The translations under genes were made by a program, and so were the position numbers. A stretch of DNA of 64,000 nucleotides from the IMG/VR virus record IMGVR_UViG_3300017770_000005, positions 1 through 64,000 of that record; one strand, given 5' to 3'. Shown piece after piece: positions 1-6,088 of the stretch. How positions within the stretch are numbered: the first letter of the stretch is position 1; each line of letters opens with the position of its first letter. The stretch is from a virus. The notes under the pieces are model-generated. The model was not told the DNA's origin. It saw only the letters and a program-made list of their open reading frames with translations, and made no database searches.

Positions 1-217
1 CATGGGCATTGATCTAGTTGATTTTAAAGTTGGGTATGGTTATGATGCTTATGGTGATTTGTATCTTGCCGATGAGATCAGTCCTGATAGTATGAGACTA
101 TGGAAGATTGGTAGTGACGAAAGATTTGATAAGGATCTATTCAGAAATGATGAAGGTGATATCGTCCCTGCTTATCGTGAGATCCTTGACCGTCTACAAC
201 CACTTGCAATCCAATGA
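1..217 (+). CDS. purC: SAICAR synthetase (PurC), C-terminal part
   Basis: This is the 3' end of a gene cut by the window start; about the last 72 codons are present. The sequence LADEISPDSMRLW followed by D-x-F-R and YREILDRL matches the C-terminal region of phosphoribosylaminoimidazole-succinocarboxamide synthase, where the ADEISPD-type motif contributes to the active site. The enzyme joins CAIR and aspartate in purine synthesis. The frame runs in from position 1, so the first methionine visible here is internal. Its TGA overlaps the ATG of the next small gene. purM and purS follow within 3 kb, which supports a phage purine-synthesis set that feeds DNA replication. Confidence 0.85.
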   Translation, partial: MGIDLVDFKVGYGYDAYGDLYLADEISPDSMRLWKIGSDERFDKDLFRNDEGDIVPAYREILDRLQPLAIQ

Positions 218-393
218 AAAAATCATCACTTCTTAGTCGAAGTCTTATAGGTACAGGTATAATTGTCCTTGTAACACCTTTGATACTTATGGTGGTATGG
301 AATGAATTCATACCAGGTATTTTTGGATTACCAACTTTGGGATACTGGTCTGCAATGGGATTGTATGCAGTTTGTAATATATTATTTAAATAA
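214..393 (+). CDS. small two-helix membrane protein
   Basis: A 59-residue protein whose ATG overlaps the purC stop as ATGA. The N-terminus is basic (MKKSSLLSRS), then a hydrophobic helix lies at about residues 10-28 (GTGIIVLVTPLILMVVW) and a second apolar stretch at about 36-58 (GLPTLGYWSAMGLYAVCNI). Two membrane segments are therefore likely. I do not recognise a family. The tight overlap suggests translational coupling with purC. It could be a membrane-acting accessory protein; no function is assigned. Confidence 0.6.
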   Translation: MKKSSLLSRSLIGTGIIVLVTPLILMVVWNEFIPGIFGLPTLGYWSAMGLYAVCNILFK

Positions 394-397
394 TGAA

Positions 398-1102
398 ATG
401 AGTTATACAAAAAAATACCCAGATGGATTTACAGACAAATGGGGCAATTATCGTAAAGTTGGAAGTGGAGATTCTTCTCCTGTCATAGGTAAATCTGGTC
501 CTCGGCCAGAACTTCGTAGTCTCTGTTATGGAGTGGGGATCAATGATGTAATGATTCCCTACTTCACATCAACACGAACCTGGAGAACTTGGAGTGGTAT
601 TATTAGGAGAACTGATAATAGAGACCCAAAATGGATAAATGAACAAAATAAAGAACACTATATTGGTTGCACTCTTGATTCAAGGTGGTATAAACTTTCG
701 GCATTCAAAGAGTGGATTGAGCAATGGGATGACTATGAGAACAAAGAAGTTGATAAGGATATCTTAATTCCTGGTAACAAAACATATGGACCAGATACTT
801 GTTTAATGGTTCGACCTATTGTTAACAAATGGTTCAAACCTAACAAGCATGGTGGAGGAGATTTGCCGAGAGGAGTTACTTTGAGTGTTCATTGGAAAAA
901 CAGGGGAACAGGTAAACCATATCGTTCTCAAATTACTCCTATTGGTGGTAAGAGGACAGGACTTGGATATTATGCTACAATAGAAGAAGCATCTGCCGTA
1001 TTTGAAAAAGCAAGAAGAGAACAAATTAAGATTCTTATTGAAACTGAAACAGATCTGAAAGTAAAAAATGCCATGCAATTCAATGAAACACGAAATCCCT
1101 GA
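398..1102 (+). CDS. HNH/AP2-type putative endonuclease
   Basis: A 234-residue protein starting at MSYTKKYPDGF, seven bases after the previous gene; an upstream in-frame ATG at 302 would overlap that gene deeply and is less likely. The middle (about residues 85-150) has the layout of phage HNH/AP2 endonucleases: a Tyr/Cys segment (YIGCTLDSRWYKLSAF), then VDKDILIPGNKTYGPDTC and a nearby Asn. The C-terminal part (LPRGVTLSVHWKN, later YYATIEEASAVFEKAR) resembles an AP2-like DNA-binding domain. Such genes are often mobile homing endonucleases, and this one sits between purC and purM. Canonical HNH histidines are not all obvious, so activity is uncertain. Confidence 0.5.
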   Translation: MSYTKKYPDGFTDKWGNYRKVGSGDSSPVIGKSGPRPELRSLCYGVGINDVMIPYFTSTRTWRTWSGIIRRTDNRDPKWINEQNKEHYIGCTLDSRWYKLSAFKEWIEQWDDYENKEVDKDILIPGNKTYGPDTCLMVRPIVNKWFKPNKHGGGDLPRGVTLSVHWKNRGTGKPYRSQITPIGGKRTGLGYYATIEEASAVFEKARREQIKILIETETDLKVKNAMQFNETRNP

Positions 1103-1355
1103 AGAGATTAAAAAGAATGCATTTGCTTGCTTCGGTAGTTTGAATCAAGCAGAGAGAGCAGTTGTTATGTTTGGTGATGAAGCATATCGTGAGTCACTAG
1201 ACCTTGACAACGATGATGCTCCTTGTTGGCAGATTCCAAGTGGAGAACACTCCACTTTTGCTGGATGGAATCCTCAGTGTGTGCCCACCATGGAGTACAT
1301 TGTATGGAAACTAAAACGACTTGACGGTATTATTACGGGAGAAATCATTGGATAA
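1083..1355 (+). CDS. hypothetical protein
   Basis: A 90-residue soluble protein. I chose the start MKHEIPEEIKK at 1083, which overlaps the end of the preceding gene by 20 bases; an upstream ATG at 1068 is also possible. It is acidic, with W and P residues in its second half (CWQIPSGEHS, GWNPQCVPTMEYI). No family is recognised. It lies in the purC-purM interval and overlaps the next small gene. Confidence 0.5.
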   Translation: MKHEIPEEIKKNAFACFGSLNQAERAVVMFGDEAYRESLDLDNDDAPCWQIPSGEHSTFAGWNPQCVPTMEYIVWKLKRLDGIITGEIIG

Positions 1356-1518
1356 GTTATCAAAAGAAGAAATGCGGGCTAAGATCAAAGAGTTCTCTGC
1401 ACTCCTTAGAAGTCAAAGAGAACACTGGGATAAAGAAGACCAAATTGGATTCACATATTCTTGTGATCTAATTTCACAATCACTCATTACATTATACATT
1501 CGTTTAGGTAGAGACTAA
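1348..1518 (+). CDS. hypothetical small protein (TTG start)
   Basis: A 56-residue, mostly helical protein (DKLSKEEMRAKIKEFSALL...). No good ATG exists near the front. I propose TTG at 1348, because GGGAGA at 1337-1342 lies five bases upstream as a ribosome binding site and the start overlaps the end of the previous gene. The stop is shared with the purM start as TAATG, which implies coupled translation. Function unknown. Confidence 0.5.
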   Translation: MDKLSKEEMRAKIKEFSALLRSQREHWDKEDQIGFTYSCDLISQSLITLYIRLGRD

Positions 1519-2447
1519 TGGACTACAAAACTGCAGGTGTTGATATTCAAAGAGGTAGATCTTTTGTAGAATATCTAAAGGTATTGGCACCTAACATTGG
1601 TGGGTTCAATGGAATGATGGAGATCCCATCAGGATATGATAAACCTGTGCTGGTATCTGGTACTGATGGTGTTGGAACTAAAATTAATATCTGTAGGATT
1701 GCTGATGATTACTCCACTATTGGTCAGGATCTCGTTGCTATGTGCGTCAATGACATTATATGTTCTGGCGCTAAACCATTATATTTTCTAGACTATATCT
1801 CTGCCAAAACACTTGACGGTAATGTAAGTGAAATCGTACATGGAGTTGTCAAGGCATGTGAACTTACTGGTATGGAACTCCTAGGTGGAGAAACAGCAGA
1901 GCATTTTAGAGCAACTGACTATGACCTTGCTGGTTTCTGTACTGGTGTTGTAGAGAAGAATGATATTGTCGATGGTAGTAATATCAGAGCAGGTGATGTA
2001 GTCATAGGTATTGAGAGTAGTGGACTTCATAGCAATGGATACACTCTTGTCAATGATATGCTGTGGAGAAATTACATCTTCTATAAAGAGATGCCTGAGT
2101 TGCTAACACCAACTACCATCTATGCTCCATTGGTTGAATATCTTCTAGATGAGATTCCTATCCTAGGCATGGCACACATCACAGGTGGAGGACTGCCTGA
2201 GAACCTCCCACGATGCCTTCCAAAGCATCTGACTGTTGATGTTGATTACTCTGCTTGGGATAGACCAGAACTCTTTAATAAGATCCAGAAAGCAGGAGAC
2301 ATTGCTGAGAGTGAGATGCGTAATGTATTCAATCTTGGTATTGGATTTTGTTTAGTTGTACCAAAAGAGGTAGTAACACTAACTCAAAGTTTGATTGCTG
2401 ATGTACCATTCGGTATGAAGTCTTGGACTATTGGAGAAGTAAAATGA
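1518..2447 (+). CDS. purM: AIR synthetase (PurM)
   Basis: A 309-residue phosphoribosylformylglycinamidine cyclo-ligase, which makes AIR from FGAM and ATP. Hallmarks are the near-N-terminal YKTAGVDIQRG, the glycine-rich LVSGTDGVGTKI, DLVAMCVNDIICSGAKPLYFLDY, LLGGETAEH, IGIESSGLHSNGYTLV and HITGGGLPENLPR. All match PurM. It is somewhat shorter than bacterial forms (about 340-350 residues), as is common for phage enzymes. The start uses a TAATG overlap with the previous gene, and its TGA overlaps the next ATG. With purC and purS nearby it supports phage-driven purine supply. Confidence 0.95.
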   Translation: MDYKTAGVDIQRGRSFVEYLKVLAPNIGGFNGMMEIPSGYDKPVLVSGTDGVGTKINICRIADDYSTIGQDLVAMCVNDIICSGAKPLYFLDYISAKTLDGNVSEIVHGVVKACELTGMELLGGETAEHFRATDYDLAGFCTGVVEKNDIVDGSNIRAGDVVIGIESSGLHSNGYTLVNDMLWRNYIFYKEMPELLTPTTIYAPLVEYLLDEIPILGMAHITGGGLPENLPRCLPKHLTVDVDYSAWDRPELFNKIQKAGDIAESEMRNVFNLGIGFCLVVPKEVVTLTQSLIADVPFGMKSWTIGEVK

Positions 2448-2611
2448 TAGACAAAATTGACACACAAGGAATGAGTCTTCCTGGTAAATCAAAGAAACCA
2501 AGTAGTTATGATCCGATGCCAGTAAAGCATCGTACAATCTTCACACCAGAAGAACGTATAGAATTGAAACAAATTATTCATGAAGCACTTGACGAGAGGG
2601 AGAAAGCATGA
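2444..2611 (+). CDS. hypothetical small protein
   Basis: A 55-residue protein starting at MIDKIDTQG. The ATG overlaps the purM stop (ATGA) and its own stop overlaps the purS start, so it is probably coupled to both. The sequence has a basic, proline-containing front (GKSKKPSSYDPMPVKHRTIF) and a charged helix at the end (TPEERIELKQIIHEALDERE). No family is recognised. Confidence 0.5.
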   Translation: MIDKIDTQGMSLPGKSKKPSSYDPMPVKHRTIFTPEERIELKQIIHEALDEREKA

Positions 2612-2883
2612 AGTTTAAAGCACTAGTATTCATCCGATTACGATCACAGGTGGATGACTCTCCTGGCAATGCCGTGAGAGATGCCTGTAAGAGATTGTCT
2701 GAGTTAGACATTAAGAAACTTAGACTTGGTAAGGTAGTTGATGTTTGGTTGGAAGCAGAGACCAGAGAGTATGCTGAGAAGGAACTCGAAATGCTATCTG
2801 ATAGATTCCTTGCCAACACAGTCATGGAAGACTGGGATTATGAATTGACTGAGATTGAAGACTTTCCTAAAGGTATTGAATAA
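2608..2883 (+). CDS. purS: FGAM synthetase subunit PurS
   Basis: A 91-residue protein with the PurS layout: an N-terminal beta strand (MKFKALVFIRLRSQVDDSPG), a helix (GNAVRDACKRLSELDI), the VGK-like segment LRLGKVVDVWLEAE and the C-terminal LANTVMEDWDYEL, matching the LANPVIEDY-type end of the family. PurS is the small subunit of the three-part PurS-PurQ-PurL FGAM synthetase, the step just before PurM. It overlaps its neighbour by 4 bases upstream and shares TAATG with the gene downstream. Length is normal for the family. Confidence 0.85.
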   Translation: MKFKALVFIRLRSQVDDSPGNAVRDACKRLSELDIKKLRLGKVVDVWLEAETREYAEKELEMLSDRFLANTVMEDWDYELTEIEDFPKGIE

Positions 2884-3077
2884 TGGATGATTTTAACACA
2901 CCAGGATCTAATAAATCTTGGATGGATGATGGATTCAAAAAGTATGCTGCTGAATGGCAACTCAATAATATTGAGAAACTATTGGATGCTAAGGTAGAAC
3001 GTTGTCGTGTATACAACAGTGACAACCGAGATGAAATATATAATCAAATCACTATTACCTACAAGGACAAAAACTAA
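2883..3077 (+). CDS. hypothetical protein
   Basis: A 64-residue acidic protein (MDDFNTPGSNKSWMDDGF...) that begins at the TAATG overlap with purS and ends on a TAATG overlap with the glutaredoxin-like gene. It contains a helix NNIEKLLDAKVERC and a C-terminal strand EIYNQITITYKD. No family is recognised. Confidence 0.5.
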   Translation: MDDFNTPGSNKSWMDDGFKKYAAEWQLNNIEKLLDAKVERCRVYNSDNRDEIYNQITITYKDKN

Positions 3078-3319
3078 TGCAGGCAGTAATTTATAGTAAC
3101 GGCAGTCAAGAGTGTGAGCGTGCTGGTATGCTCCTTAAGAGTGTTCATGAAGACTTCCATGAATACTTCTTGGATAAAGATTTTACAGACAAACAATTTC
3201 ATGCAGAGTTTGGTAGCAATGCAGAGTATCCGCAGATTTCTATTGGACTCAAGCACCGTGGTGGTCTCAAGGAAACTTTACACTATATGAATACGAATGA
3301 TATGCTCACACATTGTTGA
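3077..3319 (+). CDS. glutaredoxin-like protein (NrdC-type)
   Basis: An 80-residue protein with a thioredoxin-fold pattern: strand QAVIYSNGSQEC, helix ERAGMLLKSVHEDFHEYFLDKDFT, then the cis-Pro segment AEYPQISIGLKHRGGLKETL, equivalent to the TVPQIFI..HIGG element of glutaredoxins. The usual CxxC is SQEC here, so only the second cysteine remains. It would be a monothiol or non-redox variant. Glutaredoxins supply electrons to ribonucleotide reductase, which would fit the purine genes upstream. The 3' end overlaps the convergent halogenase gene by 14 bases. Confidence 0.6.
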   Translation: MQAVIYSNGSQECERAGMLLKSVHEDFHEYFLDKDFTDKQFHAEFGSNAEYPQISIGLKHRGGLKETLHYMNTNDMLTHC

Positions 3320-4448
3320 AATACCAGATGGCATAGTCAGTATATGCAAATTCAGACACCATTTCTTCTGGATATTCGAGATGATCAACAAAATGATCCC
3401 AATCACAGTCCATAACCATCTCTACAAGTTCATCAAAGTCTTCTGAATAATCGTAGTTCTGTGCTAATTTTTGTGCATACTTCCAAAAAGGAGTATCATA
3501 GTCGGACCCATAAAAATAATGCCATAGAATCCATTGATGTACTTGTCTAACCTTTATATCGTATTTGTGAAGGGCAACTTTCAAATTTTTTCCAGATAAT
3601 GCAGATTCAAAAAAATCATCAATTAAGGTTCCATACATTGGAGTCGCAGTAGACTCTAAAGGTTCATAAAAGAAAATTCTATTACCATTTAATAGAGTTT
3701 TATTTTCAATATCAAAATATTTTTTAGATAGATAATTTTTAAAAGGAACTTTGTGAAGTGTTTCAACTCCAAACATTTCATAGAAGTTCTTTTCTGCTAT
3801 TTCTGGATCAGTAATATCCTTGTTGAAAATATAACCATATGAATATCCATCTTCGAGAGGTATTTTGAAAGTCCAACCATCTGGTGTAGCTATATTTTCA
3901 GTCCATACTTCTGGTGGTCTTGGTTCTTTAGTTCTTCCAATCAAAGCACAGTTTACGGGACTGACCATTTCCTCATAGTCTTCCCAGTTATTAGCAGACT
4001 TCCCTCTACAATCAATTATGATATCAAAGTCATCTTTAATATCTTCTGGAGATACATTTTTTTCTACAAACTTGGTCAAGTTAGTTTTTAAGAAACACTC
4101 TCTCAATCTTTTTGGATCATAGTGATATGCTAATCCATTACCACCTAGTTTGTATAATAGATTTTTATTTTTCTTTGCCCAATTTCTATAGTAGAATCCA
4201 ACCTTTGGAGTAATTCCTGCTAAATTTCCTAGGTCTTCATTACATATTAACTTTGATATTGCATGTGAAACATTTAATGTAGTTCCTTGACCAACAATTT
4301 CTGTTGGAATTTCAGAATCATGAAAGACTGTTATCTTTGGATCTTTTAGATCATGTTCTCTATACTTGAATATAATCATTATCGCAGATATAATACCTGC
4401 ATTCCCACTACCAATGATGGCAATCTTGGGATTATTCTTTAGATCCAT
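3306..4448 (-). CDS. flavin-dependent halogenase (tryptophan-halogenase family)
   Basis: A 380-residue protein on the strand opposite its neighbours. It opens with an FAD-binding motif (IAIIGSGNAG, GxGxxG at residues 13-18). K82 in ITPKVGFYYRNW fits the catalytic lysine region of flavin-dependent halogenases. FDIIIDCRGKS lies at 141-151, GWTFKIPLEDGYSYGY at 191-206 matches the conserved W/IPL segment, and EPLEST at 262-267 matches the family's EPLES motif. Bacterial relatives are about 500 residues, so this is a compact version. A cyanophage enzyme of this family (VirX1 from Syn10) is reported to halogenate, and preferably iodinate, aromatic substrates. A late-type box CTAAATA sits upstream on the same strand. 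Confidence 0.8.
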   Translation of the reverse strand: MDLKNNPKIAIIGSGNAGIISAIMIIFKYREHDLKDPKITVFHDSEIPTEIVGQGTTLNVSHAISKLICNEDLGNLAGITPKVGFYYRNWAKKNKNLLYKLGGNGLAYHYDPKRLRECFLKTNLTKFVEKNVSPEDIKDDFDIIIDCRGKSANNWEDYEEMVSPVNCALIGRTKEPRPPEVWTENIATPDGWTFKIPLEDGYSYGYIFNKDITDPEIAEKNFYEMFGVETLHKVPFKNYLSKKYFDIENKTLLNGNRIFFYEPLESTATPMYGTLIDDFFESALSGKNLKVALHKYDIKVRQVHQWILWHYFYGSDYDTPFWKYAQKLAQNYDYSEDFDELVEMVMDCDWDHFVDHLEYPEEMVSEFAYTDYAIWYFNNV

Positions 4449-4468
4449 TAAAAATTCTTATTTCTAGT

Positions 4469-4475
4469 ATTTAGT
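4469..4475 (-). promoter_or_regulatory. late-type promoter box (CTAAATA)
   Basis: On the minus strand CTAAATAC resembles the T4 late promoter consensus TATAAATA. It lies about 20 bases upstream of the halogenase start codon, the spacing seen at other late genes in this window. Confidence 0.5.
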
Positions 4476-4493
4476 TGCATTATACAAAATTAC

Positions 4494-4522
4494 TTGACTA
4501 AATAGTGTATGAGGTCTATAAT
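4494..4522 (+). promoter_or_regulatory. sigma70-type promoter overlapping a late box
   Basis: TTGACT (4494-4499) and a perfect TATAAT (4517-4522) are separated by 17 bases. A late-type CTAAATA (4498-4504) overlaps the -35 box. The -10 box sits inside a perfect inverted repeat, GGTCTA-TAA-TAGACC (4513-4527). Transcription should start near 4529 and run through a structured leader into the 54-residue gene. Confidence 0.8.
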
Positions 4523-4527
4523 AGACC

Positions 4528-4582
4528 TGTCGTTCATCCCGAAAGGGACGCAAGTAAGTCGCGGAACGGAGCCGTTCATCCC
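4528..4582 (+). promoter_or_regulatory. structured 5' leader with repeated CGTTCATCCC
   Basis: The GC-rich leader between the promoter and the ATG at 4583 holds two copies of CGTTCATCCC (4531-4540 and 4573-4582), the second abutting the start codon. TCCC-GAAA-GGGA can form a GNRA-tetraloop hairpin at 4537-4548, and GAACG-GAGC-CGTTC at 4564-4577 a second hairpin whose 3' arm overlaps the second repeat. Alternative folds that hide or expose the start region are possible. It may correspond to a described cyanobacterial or cyanophage leader motif; that was not tested. Confidence 0.55.
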
Positions 4583-4747
4583 ATGTTAGAAGTACTATTC
4601 TATACAACCCTCACCTGTGCTCAAGCCGATGCAATTATGTTTCGGATGAAAACAAATGAGAACATTCCTGCCGAATATAAGGTAGAATTGATTGAGGTAA
4701 TGAAGGAATCAACCCCTAATTGTTACCCATGGGACGCAAACGACTGA
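4583..4747 (+). CDS. conserved small cyanophage-type protein
   Basis: A 54-residue protein, MLEVLFYTTLTCAQADAIMF followed by a charged helical part and the end NCYPWDAND. I chose ATG 4583 over the GTG at 4505, because the region before 4583 is a promoter plus structured leader. The N-terminal stretch (about 1-20) is hydrophobic and contains a CAQAD motif that looks like a secreted or membrane-associated peptide. No function can be assigned. The strong sigma70 promoter suggests early expression. Confidence 0.6.
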   Translation: MLEVLFYTTLTCAQADAIMFRMKTNENIPAEYKVELIEVMKESTPNCYPWDAND

Positions 4748-4818
4748 AGGAACGGGAAAAAACGGATCCATCGAAAGATGAGAAGGTTCAATTTTCACCC
4801 AACTTCAGGAGTAACACC

Positions 4819-4986
4819 ATGAACACACTAAACATCATCAGAAAGCAGATCAACAAAGCATCTGCTCTTCACGACGCACAGATTAATCACACCTCATATC
4901 GTGGTGTTGAGTATTCTACTCGTTGTGTAGAAAGTAAGGAAACACACGGTACATTCTGCTATCGTGGACGTACTTACAGCAAGTGA
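4819..4986 (+). CDS. small protein with YRG..Y motifs (DUF4278-like)
   Basis: A 55-residue protein. The start MNTLNIIRKQINKA is chosen at 4819 because CAGGAG at 4806-4811 provides a ribosome binding site; the upstream in-frame extension to 4720 overlaps the previous gene. The second half holds two YRG-x-x-Y motifs (SYRGVEYST and CYRGRTYSK), a pattern seen in the cyanobacterial DUF4278 family. A terminator follows 20 bases after the stop. The function of this family is unknown to me. Confidence 0.55.
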   Translation: MNTLNIIRKQINKASALHDAQINHTSYRGVEYSTRCVESKETHGTFCYRGRTYSK

Positions 4987-5006
4987 GTTACTTGTATTAG
5001 ACTATC

Positions 5007-5033
5007 AGGACCTGCTTGACAGGTCCTTTTTTT
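5007..5033 (+). terminator. intrinsic terminator containing the next -35 box
   Basis: AGGACCT (5007-5013), a seven-base loop and AGGTCCT (5021-5027) form a perfect 7-bp stem followed by a run of T to 5033. The loop plus first stem base spells TTGACA (5016-5021), the -35 box of the following promoter. Confidence 0.85.
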
Positions 5034-5044
5034 ATGGGTATAAT
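5016..5044 (+). promoter_or_regulatory. consensus sigma70 promoter within a terminator
   Basis: TTGACA (5016-5021), 17-base spacer and TATAAT (5039-5044): both boxes are perfect. The -35 box lies in the terminator hairpin of the preceding unit. It should drive the two small genes and thyX. Confidence 0.85.
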
Positions 5045-5065
5045 TAGTACAGTAGATTTTGTGCT

Positions 5066-5224
5066 ATGGAAAAGGACAAATTGAAACTAATAGTTCATAA
5101 TCTAGAACTTCTAGTTGATGCTCTGAAGGCAGAAGTATATTCAGACCCTCAGGCATATTTGGAACGTTCTGAGATTAGTGACTATGATGAAATCTTTGAA
5201 GATGATGATGGCTACCCAGACTAA
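5066..5224 (+). CDS. conserved small acidic protein
   Basis: A 52-residue protein starting MEKDKLKLIVHNLELLVDAL, with an amphipathic helix and a very acidic tail ending EIFEDDDGYPD. It is the first gene after the promoter at 5016-5044 and ends three bases before the next start. I know similar short acidic proteins from other T4-like cyanophages but not their role. Confidence 0.6.
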   Translation: MEKDKLKLIVHNLELLVDALKAEVYSDPQAYLERSEISDYDEIFEDDDGYPD

Positions 5225-5227
5225 ACA

Positions 5228-5431
5228 ATGTTAACAACGAATATAAGAAATATGTATGAATCACTTAACTGTTTTGAGGAAGCACTCAAACACTTTGGAA
5301 CTAGAGTTGAGATGATCACTGCCATGGAGATGGCAAAGAAATTGTCACCTGAAGATGCCTATCAGATGATTAAAGATGAACTCAAAGATGTCAAAAAATG
5401 TCGTAAGCAATTTAAAAAAGATGAACGTTAA
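5228..5431 (+). CDS. hypothetical helical protein
   Basis: A 67-residue protein (ATG 5228; an in-frame ATG at 5252 is an alternative). It is predicted fully helical, with the core NCFEEALKHFGTRVEMITAMEMAKKLSPEDAYQ split across two helices and a basic tail KKCRKQFKKDER. Its stop overlaps the thyX start. Function unknown. Confidence 0.55.
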   Translation: MLTTNIRNMYESLNCFEEALKHFGTRVEMITAMEMAKKLSPEDAYQMIKDELKDVKKCRKQFKKDER

Positions 5432-6068
5432 ACTGATTTCTGTAACACCTGAAGCAGAAAAAAATATTGCTTATTGTGCTCGTGTGAGCAATCCTAATAA
5501 TCAGGAGAATGAAAAGATTGCTGGTCTTCTTAAATACTGCATCAATCATCAGCATTGGAGTATTTTTGAGATGGCATTCATGACTCTTGAGATCGAGACC
5601 ACAAGAGGACTAGCAGCTCAGATCCTGAGGCACAGGAGTTTCACATTCCAAGAGTTTTCTCAACGGTATGCTGATAGTTCTATGCTAGCAGATCGCATTC
5701 CTCTTCCAGACTTGCGTCGTCAAGATACAAAGAATCGTCAGAATTCTACTGATGATTTAGATGCTTTCCATAAGCAAGAGTTTGAGATTGCTATCGAGAG
5801 ACACTTTGCTTCTGCTATGGATCTATATCAGACCATGCTTGATCATGGTGTGGCAAAGGAATGTGCTCGCTTTGTGCTTCCTTTAGCAGTTCCCACAAAA
5901 ATTTACATGAGCGGCTCAGTTCGTTCATGGATCCATTATATTGATCTGCGTTCTGCTCATGGAACACAGAAAGAGCACATGGATATTGCCAATGAGTGTA
6001 AGTGTCTCTTTGCTGGACAGTTTCCAGTGATTGCTGAAGCACTTGGATGGACTGAGCATAATAAATAA
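5421..6068 (+). CDS. thyX: flavin-dependent thymidylate synthase ThyX
   Basis: A 215-residue protein with the ThyX signature RHRSFTFQEFSQR (RHR-x7-S), the N-terminal SVTPEAEKNIAYCARVSNP, the HWSIFEMAFMTLEIETTR segment and the distal SWIHYIDLRSAHGTQKE. ThyX methylates dUMP to dTMP using FADH2 and methylene-tetrahydrofolate, supplying thymidine for phage DNA. The start MNVKLISV at 5421 overlaps the previous stop; a longer frame start at 5376 is unlikely. Length is normal for the family. Confidence 0.95.
   Translation: MNVKLISVTPEAEKNIAYCARVSNPNNQENEKIAGLLKYCINHQHWSIFEMAFMTLEIETTRGLAAQILRHRSFTFQEFSQRYADSSMLADRIPLPDLRRQDTKNRQNSTDDLDAFHKQEFEIAIERHFASAMDLYQTMLDHGVAKECARFVLPLAVPTKIYMSGSVRSWIHYIDLRSAHGTQKEHMDIANECKCLFAGQFPVIAEALGWTEHNK
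6060..6067 (+). promoter_or_regulatory. late-type promoter box (AATAAATA)
   Basis: AATAAATA overlaps the thyX stop codon and lies 21 bases before the start of the carbamoyltransferase gene set. It resembles the T4 late consensus TATAAATA. Confidence 0.55.
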
Positions 6069-6088
6069 AACATATAGTAGTTCTTCAG

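Noticed and set aside
302-397. Longer start for the HNH/AP2-like protein
   Set aside because: It would overlap the small membrane protein gene almost entirely up to its stop; ATG 398 is directly behind that stop.
4505-4582. N-terminal extension of the 54-residue protein from GTG 4505
   Set aside because: The region has a sigma70 promoter -10 box, an inverted repeat and a structured leader; ATG 4583 gives a cleaner protein.
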